Of a DNA stretch of 22,186 nucleotides, positions 1-8,438 are shown piece by piece. Source of the stretch: Pseudomonadota bacterium (GTDB lineage Bacteria > Pseudomonadota > Gammaproteobacteria > Pseudomonadales > Pseudomonadaceae); the NCBI GenBank assembly GCA_023388335.1, contig JAEWGL010000070.1, positions 1 to 22,186 on the forward strand, given 5' to 3'. Below the pieces are notes generated by a model. The model was not told the DNA's origin. It ran no database searches and saw only the letters and a list, made by a program, of their open reading frames with translations. The translations under genes and the position numbers were made by a program. Every line of letters starts with the position of its first letter. The first letter of the stretch is position 1.

Positions 1-102
1 AGGTAAACTCGTGCATCGTCAGTTTGCTGCGCGACAGCGCGGCGCCAAGGCGGCGGGTGGGCTCTCATAGAACACACGCTAACTCATTGATTTAGCTGAA
101 CC

Positions 103-189
103 CTGTGGGAGCGGGCTTGCCCGCGAACACCGGCGAAGCCGGTGCCATACACCGCGGTGCCTGCTTCGCGGGCAAGCCCGCTCCCACAG
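103..189. repeat. Inverted pair of REP palindromes
   Basis: A 25-bp arm at 103-127 (CTGTGGGAGCGGGCTTGCCC followed by GCGAA) is repeated as its exact reverse complement at 165-189. The 37-bp spacer carries a further short palindrome, ACCGGCGAAGCCGGT. The GTGGGAGCGGGCTTGCCCGCGAA core is the well-known repetitive extragenic palindrome of P. putida-like genomes, here in the head-to-head pair arrangement often mobilised by REP-associated tyrosine transposases. The pair lies downstream of the minus-strand MFS gene and could stabilise or end transcripts there. The repeat itself is read directly; the REP assignment rests on familiarity with the motif. Confidence 0.93.
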
Positions 190-220
190 AGTATTGCGCC
201 GCGTTTGCAGGCTTTGTTAT

Positions 221-263
221 CTGCGCGACAGCGCAGCCCAGCGGGCTGGGCGAGCTCCTACAC
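221..263 (-). repeat. Degenerate REP-like hairpin unit downstream of the MFS gene
   Basis: Two overlapping inverted repeats are visible: CTGCGC (221-226) with GCGCAG (231-236), and CAGCCC (234-239) with GGGCTG (243-248). On the minus strand the unit opens with GTGTAGGAGC (263-254), the head of another common pseudomonad REP class. It lies 30 bp beyond the MFS stop codon, so it may act as a transcript end, but no T-tract follows either stem. The hairpins are read directly; the terminator role is a guess. Confidence 0.4.
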
Positions 264-293
264 GGAATTGGGACCGCTGCGAAATCGGTGTCG

Positions 294-1499
294 TCAGGTC
301 TTCGGCGGCAACCGGCTCAGGTGCAAGGCCACCAGCAACGCCACCGTCAGCAGGCTGGAGATGAACAGCCCGATGCCGTTCCAGCCACCGTGGTGCCAGA
401 ACACCCCACCCGCGGTACCGGCGACACTCGATCCGGCGTAATAGCAGAACAGGTACAGCGACGACGCCTGCCCCTTGGCCGTCAGCGCGCGGCGGCCGAT
501 CCAGCTGCTGGCCACCGAGTGTGCGCCGAAGAAGCCGAAAGTGAATACCAGCATGCCGGGAACCACCAGCGCCAATGGCGTGGCGAGGGTCATCAGCAGG
601 CCGCCGGCCATGACCAGGATGCTCGCCCAGAACACCTTGCGCCGGCCTAGCTTGTCGGCCAGGGCGCCGACCTGGGCGGAGCTGTAGATGCCCGCCAGGT
701 AGACCACCGACAGCAGGCCGACCAGGGCCTGGTTCATGTGATAGGGCTCGGCCAGCAGGCGATAGCCGATGTAGTTGAACAGGGTGACGAAGGCACCCAT
801 CAGCAGGAAGGCTTCGAGGAACAGCCATGGCAGGCCGGCATCGCGAAAATGCTGGGTGAAGCCGTCGAGCAGGCTGCGTGGATTCAGCGGTTGTGGACGG
901 AAGTTGCGCGATTCGGGCAGTACCTTCCAGAACACCAGCGCCGCGACCAAGGCAAGGCCACCGATCACCAGCATCGCCGTGTGCCAGCTGACGAAATCGA
1001 TCAGTACCCCGGTGATCAGGCGCCCGCTCATGCCGCCAATGGCATTGCCGCCAATGTACAGGCCCATGGCCAGGCCGATGTGCTGGGGATGGATCTCTTC
1101 GCTCAGGTAGGTCATGGCTACCGCTGCCAGACCGCTGAGTGACAAGCCGACCAGCGCGCGGGTCGCCAGCACCAGTTCCCAGGTCGGCATCACTGCGCTG
1201 GCCAGCGTGCTCAGCGCCGCGCAGACCAAGGCGAAGACCATCACCGGCTTGCGCCCGATGCGGTCGGAAATTGGCCCGGTGATCAACAGGCCGAAGGCCA
1301 GCAGGCCGGTGGATACCGACAGTACCAGGCTGCTCTGCGTGGCATTGATGCCGAACTCCCGCGACAGCAGCGGCATCATCGGCTGGACGCAGTAGAGCAG
1401 GGCAAAGGTGGCGAAGCCGCCGCTGAACAGGGCCAGTACGGTCTTCATGAAGGCGGGGGTGCCTTTTTCGATCCAGGTATCGTTCGGGACAGCGCTCAT
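294..1499 (-). CDS. YnfM-like major facilitator superfamily transporter
   Basis: This encodes an inner-membrane MFS permease of 401 residues with about 12 hydrophobic segments. The loop after the second segment carries motif A (GPISDRIGRKPVM), and a degenerate copy (GALADKLGRRKVF) occurs in the second half, as expected for a duplicated six-plus-six fold. The closest remembered relative is E. coli YnfM, a putative drug or metabolite exporter; the substrate is unknown. The start is set at the ATG at 1499 (MSAVPND), just before the first hydrophobic segment. An ATG at 1574 in the same frame would add 25 residues without family character, and neither start has a strong Shine-Dalgarno sequence. 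A LysR gene diverges from it, the same pairing as ynfL-ynfM, so it is probably the regulator's target. The MFS fold is certain; the subfamily is likely. Confidence 0.88.
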   Translation of the reverse strand: MSAVPNDTWIEKGTPAFMKTVLALFSGGFATFALLYCVQPMMPLLSREFGINATQSSLVLSVSTGLLAFGLLITGPISDRIGRKPVMVFALVCAALSTLASAVMPTWELVLATRALVGLSLSGLAAVAMTYLSEEIHPQHIGLAMGLYIGGNAIGGMSGRLITGVLIDFVSWHTAMLVIGGLALVAALVFWKVLPESRNFRPQPLNPRSLLDGFTQHFRDAGLPWLFLEAFLLMGAFVTLFNYIGYRLLAEPYHMNQALVGLLSVVYLAGIYSSAQVGALADKLGRRKVFWASILVMAGGLLMTLATPLALVVPGMLVFTFGFFGAHSVASSWIGRRALTAKGQASSLYLFCYYAGSSVAGTAGGVFWHHGGWNGIGLFISSLLTVALLVALHLSRLPPKT

Positions 1500-1665
1500 G
1501 GCAGGCTCAGATTCTGCGCAGAGCGGGGCTACAGCAGTTTTCACAGGGGGTACCTTGGCTCGGCGGCCGGTCATGCAATGGAAAAAGCATATAGCTGGCT
1601 AATGATAAGTTCCAATATATTGTTCGACCTGTTTGATAGCCTTAGCGACCTAATTGGAGTCAGCC
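1500..1665. promoter_or_regulatory. Divergent promoter region between the MFS and LysR genes
   Basis: This AT-richer gap separates two divergent genes and should hold both promoters and the LysR binding site. A perfect 10-bp palindrome, CAATATATTG, lies at 1613-1622 inside an AT-rich stretch about 45 bp before the LysR start. LysR-type regulators usually bind interrupted dyads of the T-N11-A type near such divergent promoters. No convincing -35/-10 pair was assigned. The palindrome is seen; the operator role is inferred from gene arrangement. Confidence 0.35.
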
Positions 1666-2571
1666 GTGGAATTGCGCCACTTGCGTTACTTCATCGCCGT
1701 AGCCGAGGAACTGCACTTTGGCCGTGCTGCGCAGCAACTGGGCATTTCCCAGCCGCCCCTCAGCCAGCAGATCCAAGCCCTGGAACAGGAACTGGGCGCG
1801 CGGCTGTTCGACCGAACCAATCGTCGGGTCGAGCTCAGCGAGGCCGGGCGCCTGTTTCTGGAAGAAGCGCGTCAGGTGCTGGCCCAGGTCGAGAAGGCGG
1901 CGGACGTGGCTCGCCGCGCACAGTTGGGCGAACTGGGCGAGATGAAGATCGGCTTCACCTCCTCGGCACCCTTCAATTCCAGTATTCCCAAGGCGATCCA
2001 CGCCTTTCGCCAGCGCTTCCCAGCCGTGCACCTGAACCTCAAGGAGATGAGCAGCCGCGACGTGGCCGAGTCCGTCTATGACGAGACCATCGAAGTGGGT
2101 TTGATGCGCCCCATGCCGCTGCCGGAGGGGCTGGTAGCCACCGAGCTGTTCCGCGAGCCGCTGGTGGCCGTGATCAATGCCTCGCATCCGCTGGCCGAGG
2201 GCAGCGAGCAAGGTCTGCACCTGGCGTCCCTGGCCCATGAGCCATTCGTGTTCTTTGCCCGCAACTATGGCAGCGGGCTGCACGCCCAACTGCTGAGCCT
2301 GGCGCGCCAGGCGGGCTTCAACCCGCATTTCGCTCAGGAGGCAGGGGAGGCCATGACCATCATCGGCCTGGTGTCGGCGGGGTTGGGCGTCTCGGTGCTG
2401 CCGGCCTCGTTCCAGCGTATGCGCATCGATGGCGTGGTGTACAGGACGCTGCTGGACGAGGGCGCGATGACGGCTGTCTGGCTGGTGCGGCGCCAGGCCT
2501 CGACCTCGGCGATGGGCAATGCCTTCGTCTCGCTACTGGCCGGGCATGAAGGGCCGGATGGTGCTAGCTAA
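1666..2571 (+). CDS. LysR-type transcriptional regulator (YnfL-like)
   Basis: This 301-residue protein has the standard LysR layout. A winged helix-turn-helix occupies roughly residues 1-62 (ELRHLRYFIAVAEELHFGRA, then the SQPPLSQQI recognition-helix region and the LFDRTNRRVELSEAG wing). A linker helix and a two-lobed effector-binding domain follow (about 90-295). The N-terminus belongs to the CatM/BenM-like group that often senses aromatic or small organic acids, but no ligand can be read from the sequence. The start is a GTG at 1666, 6 bp after a GGAG ribosome-binding site; an in-frame TTG at 1654 lies upstream of or within that site and is rejected. The gene diverges from the MFS transporter, which it probably regulates, as YnfL is paired with YnfM in E. 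coli. The family is certain; the target is inferred. Confidence 0.93.
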   Translation: MELRHLRYFIAVAEELHFGRAAQQLGISQPPLSQQIQALEQELGARLFDRTNRRVELSEAGRLFLEEARQVLAQVEKAADVARRAQLGELGEMKIGFTSSAPFNSSIPKAIHAFRQRFPAVHLNLKEMSSRDVAESVYDETIEVGLMRPMPLPEGLVATELFREPLVAVINASHPLAEGSEQGLHLASLAHEPFVFFARNYGSGLHAQLLSLARQAGFNPHFAQEAGEAMTIIGLVSAGLGVSVLPASFQRMRIDGVVYRTLLDEGAMTAVWLVRRQASTSAMGNAFVSLLAGHEGPDGAS

Positions 2572-2623
2572 ACCGCGACCCGGACCACATACTCCGTTTT
2601 CCCTGATACACGGAGGTGTTTCC

Positions 2624-3397
2624 ATGCGGCGCGTGGTGTTCAACCAGAAAGGTGGGGTGGGCAAGTCGAGCATTGCCTGTAACCTGGCGGCGGTCAGTGC
2701 CAGTGAGGGTTACCGGACCCTGCTGATCGACCTGGATGCACAGGCCAATTCGACCCAGTACCTGACGGGCCTCGCGGGAGACGACATTCCCATGGGCATC
2801 GCCGACTTCTTCAAGCAGTCCCTGTCCAGCGGGCCGTTCTCGAAGAAGCGCAAGGTCGATATCTACGAAACCCCGTTCGACAACCTCCATGTGGTCACGG
2901 CGACCGCCGAACTTGCCGACCTGCAGCCCAAGCTCGAGGCCAAGCACAAGATCAACAAGCTGCGCAAACTGCTCGATGAACTGGACGACGACTACGATCG
3001 CATCTACATCGACACGCCCCCTGCGCTTAATTTCTATGCGGTGTCGGCACTGATTGCCGCTGACCGTGTATTGATCCCCTTCGACTGCGACAGCTTCTCG
3101 CGCCAGGCGTTGTATGGCCTGCTGGCCGAGATCGAAGAGCTCAAGGACGACCACAACGAAGGCCTGCAGGTCGAAGGCATCGTGGTCAACCAGTTCCAGT
3201 CACGCGCCAGCCTGCCCCAGCAGATGCTCGACGAACTAGTGGCCGAAGGCTTGCCTGTGTTGCCGGTCTACCTGGGCGCCTCGGTGAAGATGCGCGAATC
3301 GCACCATGCCAGCCTGCCGCTGATCCACCTGGAGCCGCGGCACAAGCTGACGTTGCAGTTCGTGGAGTTGCACAAGCTGCTGGAGCGCAGCGCGTGA
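2624..3397 (+). CDS. Orphan ParA/MinD-family ATPase
   Basis: This 257-residue ParA-type ATPase carries the deviant Walker A motif KGGVGKS at residues 9-15, the A' motif in LLIDLDAQANST, and the Walker B-like strand IYIDTPPALN. Such proteins dimerise on ATP and position DNA, protein clusters or cell-pole machinery. The ATG at 2624 is chosen because GGAGG lies 8 bp upstream and KGGVGKS then falls at the very N-terminus, as is usual; the frame continues upstream to about 2519, but that part overlaps the LysR gene and has no family character. No ParB gene, parS-like sites or obvious cargo gene adjoins it, unlike the chromosome-partitioning pair. It follows the LysR gene by 52 bp and may be co-transcribed. 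The ATPase family is certain; the cargo is unknown. Confidence 0.93.
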   Translation: MRRVVFNQKGGVGKSSIACNLAAVSASEGYRTLLIDLDAQANSTQYLTGLAGDDIPMGIADFFKQSLSSGPFSKKRKVDIYETPFDNLHVVTATAELADLQPKLEAKHKINKLRKLLDELDDDYDRIYIDTPPALNFYAVSALIAADRVLIPFDCDSFSRQALYGLLAEIEELKDDHNEGLQVEGIVVNQFQSRASLPQQMLDELVAEGLPVLPVYLGASVKMRESHHASLPLIHLEPRHKLTLQFVELHKLLERSA

Positions 3398-3485
3398 TCC
3401 CCACGACGGTTTGCGCATTCCTTACGGATCTCTTCTGGCTAGCGCCTGATCAGAAAATTGGCGGCCCGGCACACGCGCCCAATGC

Positions 3486-4946
3486 TCACGACGAGCAACT
3501 GATCTCCAAATGCTTGCCCCAGTCCGGCGGTCGCTGGGCATAGGCCTGCATCCCAGGTTGCTCCTCGAAGGGCTTGCTCAGTACCTCGTGCAGCCGCTGC
3601 ACTTCGCTGTAGTCGCCTTGCTCGGCAGCCTGGATGGCATTCTGGGCCAGGTAGTTGCGCAGGATATACAGCGGGTTGACCGCATGCATGCGCTCGCGGC
3701 GGCCTTCGGCGTTGCCGGGCTCGCGGGCGCAGCGGGCCAGGTAGTCCTCGCCCCAGCGGTCGAAGCCGGGGAGGTCGATGAAGTCGTCACGCACCACGTT
3801 CAGTGCCTCGGCCGCTGGTTGCCCGCCCAGTTTGCGGAAGAACAGGTTGTAGTCCACCGCGCCCGGCTGCATCCGTTGCAGCAAGCGTTCGATCAGCGCT
3901 TTGTCTTCCTCTTCGGCGGTGGTCAAGCCCAGTCGACGGCGCATCAGGTCCAGGTAATGCGCTTCATACAACGGCAGGAACAGCTCCAGCGCTTCCTTCA
4001 GCGCCTCGACGCTGATGAAGGGCGTCAATGCCTGGGCCAGGGCGCTAAGGTTCCAGTGGGCGATGGGCACCTGGTTGCTGTAGCTGTAGCGGCCACTGTC
4101 ATCGGAGTGGTTGCAGATGAAGTGGGCGTCGAAGTCGTCGAGGAAGGCGAAGGGGCCGAAGTCGAAGGTGATGCCCAGGATCGACATGTTGTCGGTGTTC
4201 ATCACACCATGGCAGAAGCCATAGGCTTGCCAGCGGGCGATCAGCTCGGCGTTGCGCTCGACGATGCTGCGGAACATCGCCAGGTAGGGCTCCGCGGCGT
4301 CGCGGCATTCGGGGTAATGCAGATGGAGCACGTGGTCGATGAGCACCTGTTGCTGCTCGGGCTGACGGGTGTAGTAGAAGTACTCGAAGTGGCCAAAGCG
4401 CACATGGCTCTGGGCCAGTCGCACCAGCATGGCCGCGCTTTCGCGGGTCTCGCGCCATACCGGGGTGCTCGAGCCGATCACGCACAGCGCGCGACTGCTG
4501 GGGATGCCCAGGGCATGCAGCGCCTCGGAGGCAAGGAACTCGCGGATCGAGGAGCGCAACACGGCGCGGCCATCGCCCATGCGCGAGTACGGGGTCTGGC
4601 CGGCGCCCTTGAGGTGCAGGTCCCAGTGCTCGCCAGCATCGTTGAGCACCTCGCCCAGCAGCAGGCCACGGCCATCGCCCAGGCGCGGGGTGTAGCCGCC
4701 GAACTGGTGGCCGGAATAGACCATCGCCCGCGGGTCGGCCGCATCCCACAGTTTGTGGCCGCCGAACAGTTCGGCGAACACCGGCGAACGCGCCTCGGTG
4801 GGCTCGAGGTCGAGCAGCGCCATGGCCGCCTCGCTGGCCACCACCAGGCGCGGCTCGGCGATGGGCTCAGGCAGCACCTGGGTGGAGAACGCATCGCCCA
4901 GGCGGGCGAAGCGGTTGTCGAAGGTCAGTTCGTCGAGGGCTTTCAA
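3486..4946 (-). CDS. selO: SelO (YdiU/UPF0061) protein adenylyltransferase pseudokinase
   Basis: SelO is a kinase-like enzyme that transfers AMP from ATP to Ser, Thr or Tyr of target proteins, and in bacteria it is linked to redox-stress responses. The 486-residue protein shows the hallmark LKGAGQTPYSRMGDGRAVLR segment with Lys113, the TDN motif with Asp252 and Asn253, and the metal-binding DFG at Asp262-Gly264. These positions match the numbering remembered for the P. syringae enzyme and support the chosen start. The C-terminus ends in SCSS with Cys484, the site held by selenocysteine in animal homologues; Cys278 is a candidate disulfide partner, by analogy with E. coli SelO. The start is a TTG at 4946 with GGGAGA 6 bp upstream; the nearby ATG is out of frame. 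It is convergent with the ParA gene and downstream of mscK on the same strand. Confidence 0.96.
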   Translation of the reverse strand: MKALDELTFDNRFARLGDAFSTQVLPEPIAEPRLVVASEAAMALLDLEPTEARSPVFAELFGGHKLWDAADPRAMVYSGHQFGGYTPRLGDGRGLLLGEVLNDAGEHWDLHLKGAGQTPYSRMGDGRAVLRSSIREFLASEALHALGIPSSRALCVIGSSTPVWRETRESAAMLVRLAQSHVRFGHFEYFYYTRQPEQQQVLIDHVLHLHYPECRDAAEPYLAMFRSIVERNAELIARWQAYGFCHGVMNTDNMSILGITFDFGPFAFLDDFDAHFICNHSDDSGRYSYSNQVPIAHWNLSALAQALTPFISVEALKEALELFLPLYEAHYLDLMRRRLGLTTAEEEDKALIERLLQRMQPGAVDYNLFFRKLGGQPAAEALNVVRDDFIDLPGFDRWGEDYLARCAREPGNAEGRRERMHAVNPLYILRNYLAQNAIQAAEQGDYSEVQRLHEVLSKPFEEQPGMQAYAQRPPDWGKHLEISCSS

Positions 4947-4973
4947 GGGCCATCTCCCGGATGGAGGGTTTTA

Positions 4974-4990
4974 GGGCCGCTTTGCGGCCC
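4974..4990. other. Perfect 7-bp hairpin in the mscK-selO gap
   Basis: GGGCCGC (4974-4980), a TTT loop and GCGGCCC (4984-4990) form a perfect stem in the gap between the end of mscK and the start of selO. On the transcribed minus strand the stem is followed by TAAAACCC, not by a T-run, so it is not a canonical intrinsic terminator. It ends about 27 bp before the selO start codon and would sit in its leader if transcription reads through from mscK. The function is unknown. Confidence 0.4.
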
Positions 4991-5028
4991 ATCAGGCAAG
5001 CCAGTGTCTATCGGCTCTGCGCGCTATG

Positions 5029-5053
5029 TGTAGGTGCGGGATTGCCCCGCGAT
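5029..5053. repeat. Solitary REP element
   Basis: TGTAGGTGCGGGATTGCCCC followed by GCGAT resembles the single-unit pseudomonad REP form, with a GCGGG/CCCGC stem at 5036-5040 and 5046-5050. It lies 13 bp beyond the mscK stop codon, a typical place for a REP protecting the 3' end of a transcript. The stem is read directly; the REP class is assigned from memory. Confidence 0.7.
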
Positions 5054-5066
5054 AAAGCTTGGAGCC

Positions 5067-8000
5067 TCAACCCGCCGGCCGAGTGCCATCCGATTTCAAC
5101 GTCGGCGACACTTCGGCGCCCTTCTCCAGCGCGATCAGTTGCTGCTTGTGGCCCTGGGGGTCCATCAGGAACACCTCGACCTGGCGCACGGAAATCTTGA
5201 TGTTGCGCGCCTTGAACTCCTTGTCGATGTAGCGGTTGATCTCGTCGAGCACCGGGTTGCGGTCGCCCAGGTCGCGCACGTGCATGCGCAGTTCGTGGTC
5301 CAGGGAGCTTTCGCCGAAGTTGAGGAAGTAGACGATCGGCTCTGGGTCCTTGAGCACCCGCGGGTTGTCATGGGCACCCTTGAGCAGCAGTTCACGGACC
5401 AGGTCCAGGTCCGAACCATAGTCGATCCCAAGCTTTAGGGTCACGCGGGTCACGGTGTCGGTCAGCGACCAGTTGATCAGCTGGCCGGTGATGAAGGTCT
5501 TGTTCGGTACGATGATGTCCTTGCGGTCGAAATCGGTGATGGTCGTGGCGCGGATGCGGATCTTGCTTACCGTGCCCGAGAGGTTGCCGATGGTGATGGT
5601 GTCTCCGATGCGCACCGGTCGCTCGAACAGGATCATGATGCCGGAGATGAAGTTGGCGAAGATCTCCTGCATGCCGAAGCCCAGGCCGACCGACAGCGCC
5701 GCGACCAGCCATTGCAGCTTGTCCCAGCTCACCCCGAGGGCGGACAGCGTGCTGACGAAGCCGATGCCGGCGATGGCGTACGACAGCAGCGTGGTCGTGG
5801 CATAGGCGCTGCCCTGGGCCAGGTTCAGCCGCGACAGCACCAGCACTTCGAGCAGGCCCGGCAAGTTGCCGGCCAGGGCGAAGGTGATGCCGATGATGAC
5901 CAGTGCGCCAAGGAAATCGCCGAGGCTGATCGGCACCATGCTGGCGGCGGCGCCAGTGCCGCTGGTGTACTCGTAGAGGATGATGTTGTTGAGGTAGGCG
6001 AACACGCTGATCAGGTCCGACCAGACCCAGTACAGGCCACCGATGAAGCCACCGAGCAAGGCCAGGCGGATCAGGCGCAGGGACTGCTGGTTGACCTGCT
6101 CGATGTCCAGGGTCGGTTCTTCGCTGAGCACCTCGCCGTCCAGGCCTTCCTTGGTCGCCTGGCGTTTGCTCAGTGCACGCTGGTAGGCCAGGCGCCGCGC
6201 GGCCACGGCCAGGCCGCGGACGAACGCCGCTTCGATCACCAGCCAGAACAGCAGCAGGTACAGGGTGTAGATCAGCCGGTCGGTAAGCTTGAGCGCGGTG
6301 TAGTAATAGCCGAAGCAGACCGCCACGAACAAGGCAATGGGCAGGGCGGTGAAGGCCACCCCGACCGCCCTGCGAAACAGCGAGGTATCCCGGTGCGCGG
6401 GGCTGATAAGCAACAGGCGGCTGAGCAGCCAGGCCATCAGGGCATAGCAGGTCAGCACCACGCCGATGCCGAGCACGTCATTGGCCAGAGCAGAAGGTTG
6501 ATGTTCGGCTACCGCCACCACGCCGACCAGGGCCAGCACCACCGTGCCCAGACGGCGTACCCAGCCGCGCAGGAACTCGACCTGGGGCTTGTGCCAGCGG
6601 AAGTGCAACTCGGCCACCCCGCCCGGCGCGAGGATGCGGTAGGCGGTGTAGAACACCAGCCAGGCCTGGGAGATCTGCCAGAGCGCAGCGCTGAGGTTGG
6701 CGTTCTGCCCTCGGGTATCGGTCTGCAGAATGTAGCCGCACAAGGCCAGGGCCAGGCTCACCGGCATCGCCAGCAGGATGTTGATCAGGATCGCCTGGGG
6801 CGTATGCCACTGGCTGTCACGCTTGAAGTGGCCGATGTCCTGGTGGACCCTGCTCAGGCGTTCGTAGAGGTAGGTGCGGCGCCACAACAGCGCGCCAATC
6901 AACAGCAGCAAGGGCACGAACAGCAAGGGTCGTTGGCCCAGCCCCTGGGCCAGTTCGCGAATGCCCGAGCCCCAGGGCAGGCTGGCCACCTGCTTGACCA
7001 GGCGCTGCGGCACGGTACTCAGCCATTCCCAGTCCAGCGGCTTGTTGCTGGGGATCCAGAACATCTGCTCGTCCAGGGTCGTGCGCAGGCTCTGGGCGGT
7101 GCTCAACAACTGTTTCTGGTTCAACTGCAAGGTGATGGATTCGTTGAGCAGGGCACTGAGTTCGCGGTTCAGGCGCTCAAGCAGGTCGCTGCGGGTGATC
7201 GCCACCTCCAGCAGGGCCTTGCGCAGCGGCGGGGTGACCTCCTCCTGGGGCTGGCCGGCCAGCAGCTTGTCGACGTAGTTGCTCGGGCTGCTGATCTGCT
7301 CGCGCTGCTGGTTGACCTCGAACTGGTACAGGCGAATGTCGGCGATCTGGTCAGCGAGGTCGCGGTCGACCTTCAGGTGCGGCAGCGACTGCTTCTGCTT
7401 GTAGAGGATCTTCGACAGCAGCAGGCTGCCCTTGAGCACGTTGATCTGTTCATCCAGCGCATTGTCGGCTTGCGTCAGGCTGTCGAGCTGCTGCTTGGAC
7501 CGCAGGTTCTGCTGGGTCAACTCGTTGAGTCGATCGGTGCTCTTGAGCAGGTAGTCGGAGAGCTTCAGGTTGGCCGCGCTTTCGTTGGCCAGCAGGGTAC
7601 TGCCACCGGCCTTCTGCGCTTCGATCGACTGCTCGGTGACCGTCTGCTGGGAATGGGCCAGGCGCTTGTTGTTGATCAGCGTCTGCAGGTCCTGGATCTC
7701 TTGCTCAAGCCGCGTGGCGCGCTCGATCAGCAGGTCATGCTGGGCATTGCCCATGTCCTGCAGCAGGCTGTTGCCGGCCAGTTCCTGACGGCGCAACAGG
7801 GTCTGGGCGTTGAGCAACGCCAGTTCGGCATTGAGCTGGTTGCGCAGGTCGGCCGTCAATGCCTTGCCGTTGTCCTTGCCCAGCTTGAGGCTGTTATTGA
7901 TCTGCTGGGCGCGGGTCTGGTTGTTGCTGATCTCGGCCTGGGCCCGCTCGGGACGGGTCTGCGAGTTGATGATCAGGCTGTTGGCTTCGGACAGGGCCTT

Positions 8001-8399
8001 CTGCAGCTCGCCCTGCTGGGTGCTGCGCTCGCTCAGTATCTGCTCGAGCTGCGGCACGCTGAGGTTGGCGTAGCGCTGGGCCACGGCGACGTTCTTGCTG
8101 TCCTTGAGCTTGGTCAGCTCACGCTGGCCCTCGGTGATCAGGCGTGGGGCGTCGCTAAGCTGCTGCTTGAGCGCGGCGAGCTTGCGCTCGGTCTCGTCCT
8201 TGGCCGAGAGCAGGGTCAAGGTCCGCTCGAGCACCTGTTGCAAGGCCTTCTGCTCGGCTTCTGGGAGCTTGCGCTCGGCGATCTGGTCGAGGCTGTTCTG
8301 GATGCTGGCGCTGGTGGGGGGCTCGTCCGCCCAGGTGGCGGACGAGATGGACAAGCACAGCCCGAGCAGGGCTGCACAGAGTTTGACGCGCAGGGACAT
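5067..8399 (-). CDS. mscK: Large mechanosensitive channel MscK/KefA
   Basis: MscK opens under membrane tension, modulated by external K+ and ionic strength, and releases solutes during osmotic downshift. The 1110-residue protein starts with a signal peptide (hydrophobic core LCAALLGLCLSISSATWA, cleavage near residue 24). A long Gln/Leu-rich helical periplasmic domain follows (about 25-480), then many transmembrane helices (about 490-880), and then the MscS core. The pore helix and hinge are recognisable at GLGFGMQEIFANFISG (905-920) and FERPVRIGD (925-933); the beta and alpha-beta vestibule follows to about 1080. The length fits E. coli MscK (about 1120) better than the short MscS. The ATG at 8399 gives a proper signal peptide, although no strong ribosome-binding site is seen. 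It follows cvrA by 39 bp and is probably co-transcribed with it. Confidence 0.96.
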   Translation of the reverse strand: MSLRVKLCAALLGLCLSISSATWADEPPTSASIQNSLDQIAERKLPEAEQKALQQVLERTLTLLSAKDETERKLAALKQQLSDAPRLITEGQRELTKLKDSKNVAVAQRYANLSVPQLEQILSERSTQQGELQKALSEANSLIINSQTRPERAQAEISNNQTRAQQINNSLKLGKDNGKALTADLRNQLNAELALLNAQTLLRRQELAGNSLLQDMGNAQHDLLIERATRLEQEIQDLQTLINNKRLAHSQQTVTEQSIEAQKAGGSTLLANESAANLKLSDYLLKSTDRLNELTQQNLRSKQQLDSLTQADNALDEQINVLKGSLLLSKILYKQKQSLPHLKVDRDLADQIADIRLYQFEVNQQREQISSPSNYVDKLLAGQPQEEVTPPLRKALLEVAITRSDLLERLNRELSALLNESITLQLNQKQLLSTAQSLRTTLDEQMFWIPSNKPLDWEWLSTVPQRLVKQVASLPWGSGIRELAQGLGQRPLLFVPLLLLIGALLWRRTYLYERLSRVHQDIGHFKRDSQWHTPQAILINILLAMPVSLALALCGYILQTDTRGQNANLSAALWQISQAWLVFYTAYRILAPGGVAELHFRWHKPQVEFLRGWVRRLGTVVLALVGVVAVAEHQPSALANDVLGIGVVLTCYALMAWLLSRLLLISPAHRDTSLFRRAVGVAFTALPIALFVAVCFGYYYTALKLTDRLIYTLYLLLFWLVIEAAFVRGLAVAARRLAYQRALSKRQATKEGLDGEVLSEEPTLDIEQVNQQSLRLIRLALLGGFIGGLYWVWSDLISVFAYLNNIILYEYTSGTGAAASMVPISLGDFLGALVIIGITFALAGNLPGLLEVLVLSRLNLAQGSAYATTTLLSYAIAGIGFVSTLSALGVSWDKLQWLVAALSVGLGFGMQEIFANFISGIMILFERPVRIGDTITIGNLSGTVSKIRIRATTITDFDRKDIIVPNKTFITGQLINWSLTDTVTRVTLKLGIDYGSDLDLVRELLLKGAHDNPRVLKDPEPIVYFLNFGESSLDHELRMHVRDLGDRNPVLDEINRYIDKEFKARNIKISVRQVEVFLMDPQGHKQQLIALEKGAEVSPTLKSDGTRPAG

Positions 8400-8438
8400 A
8401 GGCAGAAAATTCTTGAACGCTGGGGCGAAAATCGGAGT

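Noticed and set aside
2..70. A short plus-strand frame ending in TAG at 68-70, possibly the C-terminus of a gene cut by the left edge; also a minus-strand ATG at 16-14 running off the edge
   Set aside because: Only about 22 codons are visible in the first case and 5 in the second, with no family features and no good ribosome site, so neither can be called.
3398..3485. A terminator between the convergent ParA and selO genes
   Set aside because: Only a weak ATTGG/CCAAT pairing (about 3457-3483) is seen and no T-run; nothing convincing.
4974..4990. Intrinsic terminator for mscK
   Set aside because: The stem is perfect, but on the transcribed strand it is followed by TAAAACCC instead of a T-run, so it is listed only as a hairpin.
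3510..5033. A 507-residue plus-strand frame opposite selO
   Set aside because: selO has every catalytic residue in place; the opposite frame has the composition of a shadow and no motif.
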